Shown: piece by piece, positions 43,552 to 52,346 of the stretch | Numbering within the stretch: the first letter of the stretch is position 1 | How the letters are laid out: every line of letters starts with the position of its first letter | Assembly (NCBI GenBank): GCA_021373115.1 | Contig: JAJFTI010000009.1 | Location: forward strand, 1-64,000 | DNA length: 64,000 nt | From: Eubacteriales bacterium | GTDB lineage: Bacteria > Bacillota > Clostridia > Christensenellales > CAG-138 | Reading direction: 5' to 3' | Made by a program: the position numbers and the translations under genes | Notes under the pieces: generated by a model | Database searches by the model: none | The model's input: only the letters and a program-made list of their open reading frames with translations | What the model was told of the DNA's origin: nothing

Positions 43552-44427
43552 ATGAAAAAGATTGTCAAGCGCAGGAGAACGTTTCGCATTAATAACCCTC
43601 TCGCATTCGGAATCCTATGCGCGATGATCCTCATTCTGCTCGTCGGTGTGACTTATGCTCTGGTCGCAGGCGTGATATCCCCCGCTATCGTACAGTATCG
43701 TGTTGCCAATGCAACGCCGACTCCATCCCCGACAGTAGCACCGGTGACGGCGACTCCAACGCCGACCGTCGATCCGAATTTACCGACGCCGACGCCAACC
43801 CTGGAACCCGGCACAACGCCGACGCCGACCCCGAAGCCGGCCGGCGCACTGGACGGGCATGTGATTGGCATTGATCCTGCGCGCGGTTACAGTTCTCAGA
43901 TTCAGGGTGTTTCTACTAAAGTGTATGCCAACCGTTTGAACTATGCGGTCGCAACCCTTGTTAAGCAACTGCTGGAGGAACAGGGAGCGACGGTTGTATT
44001 CACGCTTGCGGATGTGAAGGACGACAAGACCGCAAACGAACGCGCAACCATCTTTAACAACGGAAAAGTTGAGCTGGCGGTTCGCATCGAATGCAACTAC
44101 GTGAGTGCTTCCGATACGCGGGGTGCGATGGCCTGGGTACCGGAGGATCACGACCGTAAGTCCGACTGTGGTAAATTAGCCAGTGCCGTGCTTGACGCTT
44201 ATGTGGAGGCGACGGGGTTGCAGCTGCGCGATTTTAAGGGCACCAGCGTGGTGGAGAAATCCGACGAAACCTTCCTGAATAAAACGAATGCTCCGGTTTG
44301 CACACTCTTTATCGGCCACATCAGCAATTCCACGGAGGATAAAAAAATCAACGACGCGGAATTCCAAAAGACCATGGCGCAGGGGATCGTCAACGGTATT
44401 CTCAAGTACCTTGGCGTAAATCAATAA
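43552..44427 (+). CDS. Amidase_3-like cell-wall protein lacking zinc ligands
   Basis: 291 residues. A basic N-terminus and one membrane helix (about 20-45) are followed by a Thr/Pro linker of about 55 residues, then a domain of about 190 residues like N-acetylmuramoyl-L-alanine amidases. The family's DPGHGG reads DPARGY, SIHAN reads RIECN, and the VExGF Glu site reads FIGHI. All metal and catalytic positions are changed, so it is probably a binding or regulatory version. GAGGTGG lies before ATG 43552. It stands alone before a terminator. Confidence 0.78.
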   Translation: MKKIVKRRRTFRINNPLAFGILCAMILILLVGVTYALVAGVISPAIVQYRVANATPTPSPTVAPVTATPTPTVDPNLPTPTPTLEPGTTPTPTPKPAGALDGHVIGIDPARGYSSQIQGVSTKVYANRLNYAVATLVKQLLEEQGATVVFTLADVKDDKTANERATIFNNGKVELAVRIECNYVSASDTRGAMAWVPEDHDRKSDCGKLASAVLDAYVEATGLQLRDFKGTSVVEKSDETFLNKTNAPVCTLFIGHISNSTEDKKINDAEFQKTMAQGIVNGILKYLGVNQ

Positions 44428-44442
44428 CAGAATTATTTTATC

Positions 44443-44472
44443 AAGAATCGCCCACAATGGCGGTTCTTTTTC
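44443..44472 (+). terminator. Terminator after the amidase-like gene
   Basis: AAGAATCGCC (44443-44452) pairs with GGCGGTTCTT (44459-44468) with one wobble, followed by TTTTT. Confidence 0.85.
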
Positions 44473-44508
44473 AATGTCGTACTGAGTGCCGCATATTATT
44501 CCGAACGG

Positions 44509-44608
44509 AAATCGATGACCGGAGATCGATTTAATTCTTGCTTTATGTATTGTTTTTACAGATAGATCAGTCGAATTGCATGCTGTTTGAATCCGATTTC
44601 GATATAAT
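44509..44608 (+). promoter_or_regulatory. Upstream region of the rnf operon
   Basis: An 8-bp inverted repeat AAATCGAT (44509-44516)/ATCGATTT (44525-44532) with an 8-base spacer is a possible operator. A -10 box TATAAT lies at 44603-44608 without a good -35. Confidence 0.4.
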
Positions 44609-44671
44609 CATTCAGGCAGGTTCCGGTGCAGGGTTCCGTTTGCCCAAAACGAAGAAAGCAGGTGGACAGGA

Positions 44672-45991
44672 TTGAAAAATACGTTTCGAGGCGGCATTCA
44701 TCCGCTTCGCCGGATCGGCGAGGGAAAGCCGCTGACCAATGCCAGCTCCGTGTTTGCGGTTCAGCCGGATTGCGTTGTGATTCCGATGGGAATGCATCTT
44801 GGAGCGCCAAGCACGCCATGCGTTGAAAAGGGTCAGCGGGTGAAACTGGGGCAGGTCATCGCGACCCCGATTGGCGCATTGGGACTGCCCGTTCACGCGA
44901 GCGTTTCGGGTGAGGTTCTATTTGTTGAGGAGCGTCAGCAGCTGCGCGCCGCGCCGGAACTCTGCATCGGGATTCAGAACGACAAGCAGGACGAATGGAT
45001 CGAGCTGACTCCAACCGGGACGGTCGAACAGGCCGAACCCGCGCAGATTGTTGCGGCGGTAAGAAACGCGGGCATCTGCGGCATGGGCGGCGCGGCTTTT
45101 CCGACCCATGTGAAGATGACGATTCCCGAAGGAAAAAGCGCCGAAGTCGTGATTCTGAACGGCGCGGAATGTGAACCTTATCTGACGGCGGATCACCGGC
45201 TGATGCTGGAATCCCCGCAGCGTATTATAGACGGGTTCCGGCTGATTCTGAAAGCGACGGGCGTTTCCGCCGGAGTCGTCGCCATAGAAACCAACAAACC
45301 GGACGCCATCGAGACCATGCGTTCCTGCGCGGCGCCCTATCCGGAAATCCGGATTTTGCCGCTGAAAACGAAGTATCCGCAAGGCTCCGAAAAACAGTTG
45401 ATTCAGGTTGTAACAGGCCGCGAGGTTTCGCGCGGAAAACTGCCGATCGACGCCGGCGCGCTGGTATTCAACGTGAGTACCGCCGCCGCGATTTGCGACG
45501 CGGTTACGCTTGGAAAGCCTCTTGTACAGCGCATTACCACCGTAACGGGATGCGTGGCCAGTCCGGGGAACCTGCTTCTGCGGATCGGAACACGCTATGA
45601 GGAGGCCGTCGCCGCCTGCGGCGGTCTGAGCGAATGCGCGAAAAAGGTATTTGCGGGCGGGCCGATGACGGGGCTCTGCGCACCGGATTTGACCATATCT
45701 ATTACGAAAGCGACGAACGGCCTTGTGCTGTTTACGGCAAAACAGGCGAAAGATATGGAGGAAAGCGCCTGCATTCGCTGCGCGCGCTGCGTACAGGTTT
45801 GTCCGATCGGCCTGCATCCGTATCAACTGCGCGCGGATTTTGACCGGAACGATTACGAAACCGCGAAAAAGCACGGCTTGATGGACTGCGTGCTCTGCGG
45901 CGCATGTTCCTATATTTGCCCCGCGCGGCGGTATCTTTCTTCGTCGTTCAAAGCGGCGCGGGATGAGCTGGCCGCAAAGGCGAGGAGGTGA
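44672..45991 (+). CDS. rnfC: Rnf complex subunit RnfC
   Basis: 439 residues from TTG 44672 (AGGTGGA upstream). The N-terminal barrel-sandwich region has FRGGIHP; the middle binds FMN/NADH (GMGGAAFPTH, GAECEPYLTADHRLM); two 4Fe-4S motifs follow at the C-terminus (CIRCARCVQVCP and CVLCGACSYICP). It accepts electrons in the ferredoxin:NAD oxidoreductase, which pumps Na+ or H+. First of six rnf genes. Confidence 0.95.
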   Translation: MKNTFRGGIHPLRRIGEGKPLTNASSVFAVQPDCVVIPMGMHLGAPSTPCVEKGQRVKLGQVIATPIGALGLPVHASVSGEVLFVEERQQLRAAPELCIGIQNDKQDEWIELTPTGTVEQAEPAQIVAAVRNAGICGMGGAAFPTHVKMTIPEGKSAEVVILNGAECEPYLTADHRLMLESPQRIIDGFRLILKATGVSAGVVAIETNKPDAIETMRSCAAPYPEIRILPLKTKYPQGSEKQLIQVVTGREVSRGKLPIDAGALVFNVSTAAAICDAVTLGKPLVQRITTVTGCVASPGNLLLRIGTRYEEAVAACGGLSECAKKVFAGGPMTGLCAPDLTISITKATNGLVLFTAKQAKDMEESACIRCARCVQVCPIGLHPYQLRADFDRNDYETAKKHGLMDCVLCGACSYICPARRYLSSSFKAARDELAAKARR

Positions 45992-45996
45992 CGACG

Positions 45997-46965
45997 ATGG
46001 AACAGAAACAACGATTCTCGGTTTCAGCAGCGCCCCATATCTTTGCCAGAAGTACGACTGCGGTTCTAATGCGGGACGTCTTGACCGCGCTGATTGCCCC
46101 GGTGGTCGCGGGCGTTTGGTTCTTTGGCTGGAATGCCGCGCGCGTCGTTCTCATCTGCGTTGCGTCCTGTGTGGCGCTGGAGTTCCTCTGGCAGGTGCTT
46201 ATGAAGAAACCGGTGACGGTGCGCGATCTTTCCGCCGTAGTAACTGGCGTGATTCTGGCGATGAATATGCCGTCCACGGCACCCTGGTGGATGTTGGTCA
46301 TCGGCAGCGCGGTTGCCATTCTGCTCGTAAAGCAGCTCTTTGGCGGCATTGGCGATAACTTCGTTAATCCAGCCATTGCCGCACGCGCGGTGCTGCTGGC
46401 AAGCTGGCCCGCCCTGATGAGCGGGAGCGCGTACGTTACCCCGTTTGATGCGGTTTCCAGCGCTACGCCGATCGCGATTTTTTCACAGACGGCCGAGGCG
46501 GTTTCCAGCGTAACGGCAAACGCGGTGATTCCGCCGACCATGATGGACCTCTTCCTGGGCCGGATTCCCGGCTGTATCGGCGAAGTCAGCAAGATTGCGA
46601 TCCTGCTCGGGCTTGCGTATCTGCTGATTCGAAAGACGGTTACCTGGCATATTCCGGTTACGATGATTGCTTCCTTTATGCTCTTTACCTGGATTTTCGG
46701 CGCGGACCCGCTGCAGGGTGTTCTCATGGGAAGCGTGCTCTTTGGCGCGGTGTTCATGGCAACGGACTATGTCACATGCCCTATGACGCATACAGGGCAG
46801 ATGATCTTTGCTGGAGGAGCGGGACTGATCATCGCGCTGATTCGTGCATACGGCGGTTATCCCGAAGGCACGACTTATGCCATTTTACTGATGAACCTGC
46901 TCACGCCGCTGATTGATCGCGTAACGCGCGGCAGAATCTACGGGGAGGTGAAGTCCCGTGCGTAG
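45997..46965 (+). CDS. rnfD: Rnf complex subunit RnfD
   Basis: 322 residues with about nine to ten membrane helices. A SSATP sequence in PFDAVSSATPI matches the covalent FMN site (S/T-GATP). ATG 45997 has GAGGAGGTGA upstream and overlaps nothing but the reading context of rnfC's stop. It forms the membrane core of the ion pump with RnfA and RnfE. Confidence 0.94.
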   Translation: MEQKQRFSVSAAPHIFARSTTAVLMRDVLTALIAPVVAGVWFFGWNAARVVLICVASCVALEFLWQVLMKKPVTVRDLSAVVTGVILAMNMPSTAPWWMLVIGSAVAILLVKQLFGGIGDNFVNPAIAARAVLLASWPALMSGSAYVTPFDAVSSATPIAIFSQTAEAVSSVTANAVIPPTMMDLFLGRIPGCIGEVSKIAILLGLAYLLIRKTVTWHIPVTMIASFMLFTWIFGADPLQGVLMGSVLFGAVFMATDYVTCPMTHTGQMIFAGGAGLIIALIRAYGGYPEGTTYAILLMNLLTPLIDRVTRGRIYGEVKSRA

Positions 46966-47509
46966 GATATTGGTTCTTGGGCTCAAGCTCTTTGCCCTTG
47001 CCGCCGTTGCCGGGCTGGCGCTGGGGCTGACCAACATGGTTACATCCTCGGCAATTGCCCAACAGGCGGTGGAGGCGGCGGATGCGGCGCGCAGAAGCGT
47101 TCTGCCCGGCGCGGAATCGTTTGTTGAACTGGCCGCGCCGGAAGGTCTGCTCGGCGCCTATGCGGGCTACGATGCTTCGGGCATGCTGGTCGGCAAAACC
47201 GGAACAATCGTAACGAAAGGGTATGGCGGCGAAATCGAGATCACGGTCGGCGTGAACAACGCGGGCGTGGTCACGGGCGTTTCCGTCGGCGGGCCGAGCT
47301 TTTCCGAAACGGCGGGACTGGGCGCGCGTTCCAAAGAGCCCTGGTTCGGCGAGCAGTTTATCGGACAGACGAGCCCGATTGCGCTGAGCAAGGACGGCGG
47401 CGCGATCGACGCGATTACCTCGGCAACCATAACGTCCCGCGCGGTTACGAGCGCAGTAAACAGTACCGTTCTCGCGCTCGGCGGCTTGAACCCGCCAACG
47501 GAGGGATAA
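46958..47509 (+). CDS. rnfG: Rnf complex subunit RnfG
   Basis: 183 residues from GTG 46958, 8 bases after GGGGAGGTG, overlapping rnfD by 8 bases. One N-terminal membrane helix, then an outside FMN-binding domain with the covalent-FMN motif ITSATITS. It passes electrons on the outer face of the complex. Confidence 0.93.
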   Translation: MRRILVLGLKLFALAAVAGLALGLTNMVTSSAIAQQAVEAADAARRSVLPGAESFVELAAPEGLLGAYAGYDASGMLVGKTGTIVTKGYGGEIEITVGVNNAGVVTGVSVGGPSFSETAGLGARSKEPWFGEQFIGQTSPIALSKDGGAIDAITSATITSRAVTSAVNSTVLALGGLNPPTEG

Positions 47510-47513
47510 TAGC

Positions 47514-48143
47514 ATGGAACAGAAAACTTCGCTTCAAAGCGTATTTTTAAACGGCATCATTACGGAAAACCCCACGTTCCGGCTTGTGCTTGGCACCTGC
47601 CCGACCATGGCGGTAACCACAAACGCGACAAACGGAATCGGCATGGGCGCGGCGGCGACGTTTGTGCTCGTTGGTTCCAATATCGTCATATCAATGCTGC
47701 GTAAGTTTATTCCGGATAAAATCCGCATTCCGGCGTTCATCATTGTCATCTGCACGTTCGTCACCATGGTGCAGATGTTTATGAACGCGTTCCTGCCTTC
47801 GCTGTATCAGAGCCTTGGTATCTTCCTGCCGCTCATCGTCGTCAACTGCATCATTCTTGCCCGTGCGGAAGCGTTTGCCAGCAAGAATCCGGTGCTGCAC
47901 AGCGCGGTAGACGGAATCGGCATGGGCATCGGGTTCACCATTGCGCTTACGCTGATCGGCAGCATCCGGGAAATCCTCGGCAACGGAACGATCTTTGGCG
48001 CGCAGGTTTTCGGCGCGGGTTACCAGCCAATGCTGCTGCTGATCCTTCCGACCGGCGGATTCATTGTATTCGGCCTGCTGCTCGGCATGGTGAATGCCAT
48101 TGGCATGAAGATTGGCAAGCGGAAGGAGGCGAAAGGCAAATGA
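47514..48143 (+). CDS. rnfE: Rnf complex subunit RnfE
   Basis: 209 residues with six membrane helices and the NPTFRLVLGTCPTMAVT start typical of RnfE, homologous to NqrD. The Cys in TCP helps hold the intramembrane iron centre shared with RnfA. GGAGGGA precedes the ATG. Overlaps rnfA by 4 bases. Confidence 0.94.
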   Translation: MEQKTSLQSVFLNGIITENPTFRLVLGTCPTMAVTTNATNGIGMGAAATFVLVGSNIVISMLRKFIPDKIRIPAFIIVICTFVTMVQMFMNAFLPSLYQSLGIFLPLIVVNCIILARAEAFASKNPVLHSAVDGIGMGIGFTIALTLIGSIREILGNGTIFGAQVFGAGYQPMLLLILPTGGFIVFGLLLGMVNAIGMKIGKRKEAKGK

Positions 48144-48736
48144 GCCCCATCGTGAAGATTCTGCTCTTTATGTTCAGCTGCATCCTGACCAATAACTACA
48201 TTTTCTCGCGCTTTCTGGGCTGCTGCCCGTTTCTGGGCGTTTCCAACAAGGTGGAGACCGCCTTCGGCATGGGCATTGCCGTTACGTTCGTCATGGCGCT
48301 GGCGAGTTTGTTTACCTACTTCGTGTATTACTATCTGCTCGTGCCAATGAAGCTGGAATACCTGAATACCATAGCGTTCATCCTGGTCATCGCCTCACTG
48401 GTGCAGGTGGTCGAAATGTTCCTGAAGAAATCCGCTCCGTCCCTCTACGGCGCGCTGGGGATTTACCTGCCGCTGATTACAACGAACTGCGCGGTGCTTG
48501 GCGTAACCATTCTGAACATCACGGAGGGATACAACCTGCTGTATTCCGTTCTGAACGGAACTTTTGGCGCGCTGGGATTCCTGCTTGCCATCGTGCTGAT
48601 GGCGGGCGTGCGTGAGCGCCTGGAAACGGCGAAGATCGCGGTGCCGCTGAAAGGGTTTCCAATATCGCTGGTAATCGCCGGTTTGATGAGCCTTGCGTTC
48701 CTCGGGTTCTCCAACATGTTTGCGGGGGTGATGTAA
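48140..48736 (+). CDS. rnfA: Rnf complex subunit RnfA
   Basis: 198 residues with six membrane helices. NNYIFSRFLGCCPFLGV at the N-terminus and TTNCAVLG in the middle carry the conserved cysteines of the RnfA/RnfE iron centre. Translationally coupled to rnfE (ATGA overlap). Confidence 0.95.
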   Translation: MSPIVKILLFMFSCILTNNYIFSRFLGCCPFLGVSNKVETAFGMGIAVTFVMALASLFTYFVYYYLLVPMKLEYLNTIAFILVIASLVQVVEMFLKKSAPSLYGALGIYLPLITTNCAVLGVTILNITEGYNLLYSVLNGTFGALGFLLAIVLMAGVRERLETAKIAVPLKGFPISLVIAGLMSLAFLGFSNMFAGVM

Positions 48737-48737
48737 G

Positions 48738-49604
48738 ATGGAATCGTATCTTCCGGTCCTTTACGCCATTCTTGCGCTCGGCGGCCTTGGCATCGTTTTC
48801 GGGCTTCTGCTCGGCGTTGCGGATAAAAAATTCTCCGTCGAGATGGATGAACGGGTGAGTGCGGTTCGTTCCGCTGTGGCCGGGGCAAACTGCGGCGCCT
48901 GCGGATATGCCGGATGCGACGGATATGCGGAAGCGGTTGTACGAGGCGAAGCGAAGACAAACGCCTGCACCCCCGGCGGCGAAAAGACGGCGAACGCAAT
49001 CGCTGCGATCATGTGCGTCAGCGCGGATGTAATGGAACCCATGGTGGCGCGCGTCCGCTGCCAGGGAAATTGTGAAAACGTCACCTTACGGTACGACTAC
49101 GACGGAATTCCATCCTGCCGCGCGGCAAGCGGCATTTCCGGCGGTCCGACCGCGTGTGAGTTTGGCTGTGTCGGCCTTGGCGACTGCGTAAGCCGCTGTC
49201 CGTTTCATGCGATTTCAATGCAGAACGGGGTAGCCGTGATCGACGGCGATATCTGCACCGGCTGCGGTATTTGCGTAGCAGCCTGTCCGCGCGGCATTAT
49301 CCAGATGATGCCGCTGGATCAAACCATCGTAGTGATGTGCCGAAACGAAGCGATAGGCAGAATTGCACGGCTGCAATGCAAAACGGCCTGCGTCGGCTGC
49401 AAACGCTGCGAAAAGCAGTGCCCGTCGGATTCCATCCATGTGGTCAAGGGCGTTGCGCTCATCGATGAAAAGACCTGCACACGGTGCGGCGCCTGCATCC
49501 TTGCCTGCCCGATGCACTGCATTGTGAATTTCTACGAGCATGACTTAACCGGTGAGGCCGCGGCAACCGCGCAGGCGGAACTGCTGGATATGGAAGCCGA
49601 GTAA
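48738..49604 (+). CDS. rnfB: Rnf complex subunit RnfB
   Basis: 288 residues. One N-terminal membrane helix, a CGACGYAGC-type 4Fe-4S domain, then several ferredoxin-like CxxCxxCxxxCP motifs (CTGCGICVAACP, CVGCKRCEKQCP, CTRCGACILACP) plus an irregular one (CVGLGDCVSRCP). It is the entry point for electrons from ferredoxin. GGGGTG lies before the ATG. Last gene of the order C-D-G-E-A-B usual in Clostridia. Confidence 0.95.
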   Translation: MESYLPVLYAILALGGLGIVFGLLLGVADKKFSVEMDERVSAVRSAVAGANCGACGYAGCDGYAEAVVRGEAKTNACTPGGEKTANAIAAIMCVSADVMEPMVARVRCQGNCENVTLRYDYDGIPSCRAASGISGGPTACEFGCVGLGDCVSRCPFHAISMQNGVAVIDGDICTGCGICVAACPRGIIQMMPLDQTIVVMCRNEAIGRIARLQCKTACVGCKRCEKQCPSDSIHVVKGVALIDEKTCTRCGACILACPMHCIVNFYEHDLTGEAAATAQAELLDMEAE

Positions 49605-49614
49605 GAAAGAACCG

Positions 49615-49645
49615 AAAAAAATCCGCCGAAGGGCGGATTTTTTTA
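49615..49645. terminator. Bidirectional terminator after rnf
   Basis: AAAAAAATCCGCC and GGCGGATTTTTTT arms (ending 49627, beginning 49632) with loop GAAG, between convergent genes. Confidence 0.92.
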
Positions 49646-49668
49646 TTGGAGTAAGCCTATTTAACGCG

Positions 49669-50967
49669 CTATTCGCCTTTTTGATCCGGCTTAACCGGAT
49701 CGTCGTCGAATTCATCGTTTGAACCGGGGAGCGCTTCCTCGCAAGGAGGGCGTTTCTTCTTTCGCACAACCAGCACAATCAGCACGATGAGCGCGGCAAC
49801 GAACAGAAGCAGAACGACGAATACCTTTACGGCGTTGTAGATACCGGTCGTGGTGCTGAAATAATACCGAAGGAAGCCGAACCTTGCGGGGGAATTGTAA
49901 TCGCTGTAGCGAACGTGAAGCGTTTCATAATCCTTCACACAGTGCTCGGTGAAGCGAAAGAGCCTTACGCCGCGGACGTCCTCGCTGCCGTAACTTGTAT
50001 ACGAGCTGCCGGGCGCGCTCGCGATATCGATTCCGTCCAGATTGCCGATAAACGAATTTATGTGGTCGTGACCGTTGACGGTTAAGAAAACGTCGCCATT
50101 TTCCAGATACGCCTCGAATAGGCCGTTATTCTCGCTGGAAGGGCAAGGGGATTCGTTGACGTCCCCGGTGAAAATGCGATCGTAATCCGGCAAATAGTAT
50201 CTGCCCGCACCCGATCCAACGCCTTTGAACGCGTCTTTTGTGCCCTTTTCCACCTCGGTGAAAAGGCCGTAAACCTCAGGAAGCGCAATATGGCAGAATG
50301 CAACGGAAGGCAGCGCCTGGTTGTCGTTTGCCGAACGGAATGCCGCGCTCTGCTCGTTATACCAGGCGACCTGCTCCTTGGAAACGGTATCGTAATCGCC
50401 GTTGGCAAGATAGGAACCGGAATCGAAAAAGTAGAGCGTCATCTTTGGAATGTCGCTGTCGTGTTCATAGACCGGCAGAGCGAACGCGCCGTCTTCAGAG
50501 GAGTTTATACCGAAGGAAACGCCAACGCAATTGTCATAGGATTCGTAGAGCTTCGCCTGCTGGCGAATGCTTATCGGCGCTTCGTAGTCATGGTTTCCGA
50601 AAACGACGGCAAACGGGACGCCGCTTTCCAAAACAGGCGCGAGAAGCGTTTGTATCGTATTGGCGCAGTTCTTTTCGCCGTTGCCGAACCGGAGTACCGG
50701 GCTGGCGCCCTCCAGCTGATCGCCCAGCAGCACGATGAGATCCGCCGGGTAGTCGCGAATCACGCCGGCGGAACCGTCCTGGACAAGCTGCGTCGTATAC
50801 TGCGTGTCCTGCAGGTCGGAGAGGATCAGCACGGTGAACGTTCCGTCCGCGCCAAACGTTAGGCGCGCATCTGTGGAACTCTCCGCGTTTGCTTTCCCAA
50901 AAGCGGGGAACAAACAGGCGGAGAACAGAAAAATCAGAAGGGAAATTGCAATCAATCGTTTCTTCAT
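49669..50967 (-). CDS. Membrane-anchored calcineurin-like phosphoesterase
   Basis: 432 residues. Signal peptide (cleavage near ANA-ES, about residue 28), a metallophosphoesterase domain with LSDLQD, LLGDQLEG, FGNHDYE, CHIALPE and NGHDHIN, then a C-terminal membrane helix (about 380-405) and an acidic cytoplasmic tail. The first motif has Gln where most have His (DxH). It probably acts at the outer face of the membrane; substrate unknown. Transcribed alone, convergent with rnf. Confidence 0.85.
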   Translation of the reverse strand: MKKRLIAISLLIFLFSACLFPAFGKANAESSTDARLTFGADGTFTVLILSDLQDTQYTTQLVQDGSAGVIRDYPADLIVLLGDQLEGASPVLRFGNGEKNCANTIQTLLAPVLESGVPFAVVFGNHDYEAPISIRQQAKLYESYDNCVGVSFGINSSEDGAFALPVYEHDSDIPKMTLYFFDSGSYLANGDYDTVSKEQVAWYNEQSAAFRSANDNQALPSVAFCHIALPEVYGLFTEVEKGTKDAFKGVGSGAGRYYLPDYDRIFTGDVNESPCPSSENNGLFEAYLENGDVFLTVNGHDHINSFIGNLDGIDIASAPGSSYTSYGSEDVRGVRLFRFTEHCVKDYETLHVRYSDYNSPARFGFLRYYFSTTTGIYNAVKVFVVLLLFVAALIVLIVLVVRKKKRPPCEEALPGSNDEFDDDPVKPDQKGE

Positions 50968-51067
50968 TCGTAAAGATTACGACATTTGTATAGAGAAAGT
51001 CAAGAAACGACGGCCAATATACAATTCCAAAAGGAATGGACACACAGGGAGCGAGAAGGCCGCAAGG

Positions 51068-51096
51068 TTGAATTCCGCCCGCGCGTAGGGTACAAT
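51068..51096 (+). promoter_or_regulatory. Promoter of the YuiD/SRAP genes
   Basis: TTGAAT (51068-51073), 17 bases, TACAAT (51091-51096). Confidence 0.65.
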
Positions 51097-51155
51097 ACAG
51101 TCACGGCGGGCAATGCACGGCGCCGCCGAGGATCAACGACTGACGGGTTATATAT

Positions 51156-51611
51156 ATGATGGATTTTTTAAATGATCTCATGCTGAACCGTATTCTGCTC
51201 GCGGCGGTTGCTGGCTGGGCGATTACGCAGACGATTAAAGCGATTTTGTACACGATTGTAAACCGGGAATTCAAGCTGGAGCGCCTGGTCGGAAGCGGCG
51301 GCATGCCAAGCTCCCACGCCGCCACCGTCTGCGCAATGACTACCGCTGCGGCAATGCACTATGGCGCGAGTTCGTTCGAATTCGCGGTTTGCATTATTTT
51401 ATCCGCGGTTGTGTTACACGACGCGCGCGGCGTACGGCAGGAAGCCGGGAAGCAGGCGGTAACGATTACCGCCATTATCGATCATCTGCTGAAAGAGGGA
51501 AAGATCATTGAACTGCCGGAATTCGAGCTCAAAGAACTGATCGGGCATACGCCGTTTCAGGTGCTGATCGGCTCGATTCTGGGGATTGGCGTGGGGATCT
51601 GGCTGGGCTGA
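51156..51611 (+). CDS. YuiD-like divergent PAP2-family membrane protein
   Basis: 151 residues with three to four membrane helices. The phosphatase-like motif GSGGMPSSHAATV is followed by LHDARGVRQEAGKQA, matching the DUF212/YuiD family, which is related to acid phosphatases on undecaprenyl or lipid phosphates. Ribosome site weak. The next gene begins 30 bases downstream and may be co-transcribed. Confidence 0.87.
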   Translation: MMDFLNDLMLNRILLAAVAGWAITQTIKAILYTIVNREFKLERLVGSGGMPSSHAATVCAMTTAAAMHYGASSFEFAVCIILSAVVLHDARGVRQEAGKQAVTITAIIDHLLKEGKIIELPEFELKELIGHTPFQVLIGSILGIGVGIWLG

Positions 51612-51641
51612 TTGCGCCCTGAAAAAGAGGTGAACGAGAGA

Positions 51642-52262
51642 ATGTGTGGAAGGTTCTATACGGACGACGACGAAGCGCAGTATCGCGCGATCCTGGCGCT
51701 TTTGTATCAGCGGAACCCGGAGGAAGCGGCGCTGCTGCTGCGAAAAACCGGGGAGATCTATCCGACCGATCATGTGCCCGTCCTGCTGAAACACGGGCCG
51801 GAACTGATGCAGTGGGGATTTTCGCGGTTCGACGGGAAAGGGCGCATGATCAACGCGCGCAGTGAAACCGCGCTGGAAAAGCCAATGTTCCGCGCACCGC
51901 TTCTTTCCGGCGAAGGCTCGCGTGGTGCGGCAGTGCCCGCAGCTTCCGGCCGTTGTTTGATTCCTGCGGCGAGCTATTTTGAATGGGAGACGCGGGAAGG
52001 AAAGAAAGTGAAGTACCGCCTGCGCCCCGAGCGTGAAGGCCTGTTTACCTTTGCAGGGATCTATCGTACGGAAGCGGGTGCAAAAACGCCGGTATTCGTT
52101 ATTTTGACCGCTCCGGCCGCGAATGGGATATCGTTTATCCATGAGCGTATGCCGGTGATTTTACCGCAGGAGCGGCGCGAAGAATGGCTGGCGAGCGGCG
52201 AGCAGGCCGCGCGCCTGCTCGGGCAGGGCACACAGGAGATCGTGTTTGAACCCGCCGTGTAG
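51642..52262 (+). CDS. SRAP/YedK-family protein
   Basis: 206 residues. Catalytic Cys2 follows the initiator Met (MCGRF); INARSETALEK and PAASYFEWE supply Asn and Glu, and HERMPVILP the His. YedK/HMCES proteins bond to abasic sites in single-stranded DNA and protect them. ATG 51642 has AGAGGTGA upstream; the earlier start would bury Cys2 and is rejected. Confidence 0.93.
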   Translation: MCGRFYTDDDEAQYRAILALLYQRNPEEAALLLRKTGEIYPTDHVPVLLKHGPELMQWGFSRFDGKGRMINARSETALEKPMFRAPLLSGEGSRGAAVPAASGRCLIPAASYFEWETREGKKVKYRLRPEREGLFTFAGIYRTEAGAKTPVFVILTAPAANGISFIHERMPVILPQERREEWLASGEQAARLLGQGTQEIVFEPAV

Positions 52263-52346
52263 CGCGGACAAATCCTGACAAAAAAAGACAGGACGAGCGC
52301 CTGATTTTTTGATAGGATTCTTCCTGCAAGAGATGGCAGGCGTAAT

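Noticed and set aside
43734..43840. Short tandem repeats as a CRISPR or minisatellite
   Set aside because: They encode the Thr/Pro linker of the amidase-like protein; no CRISPR-type repeat-spacer pattern occurs in the window.
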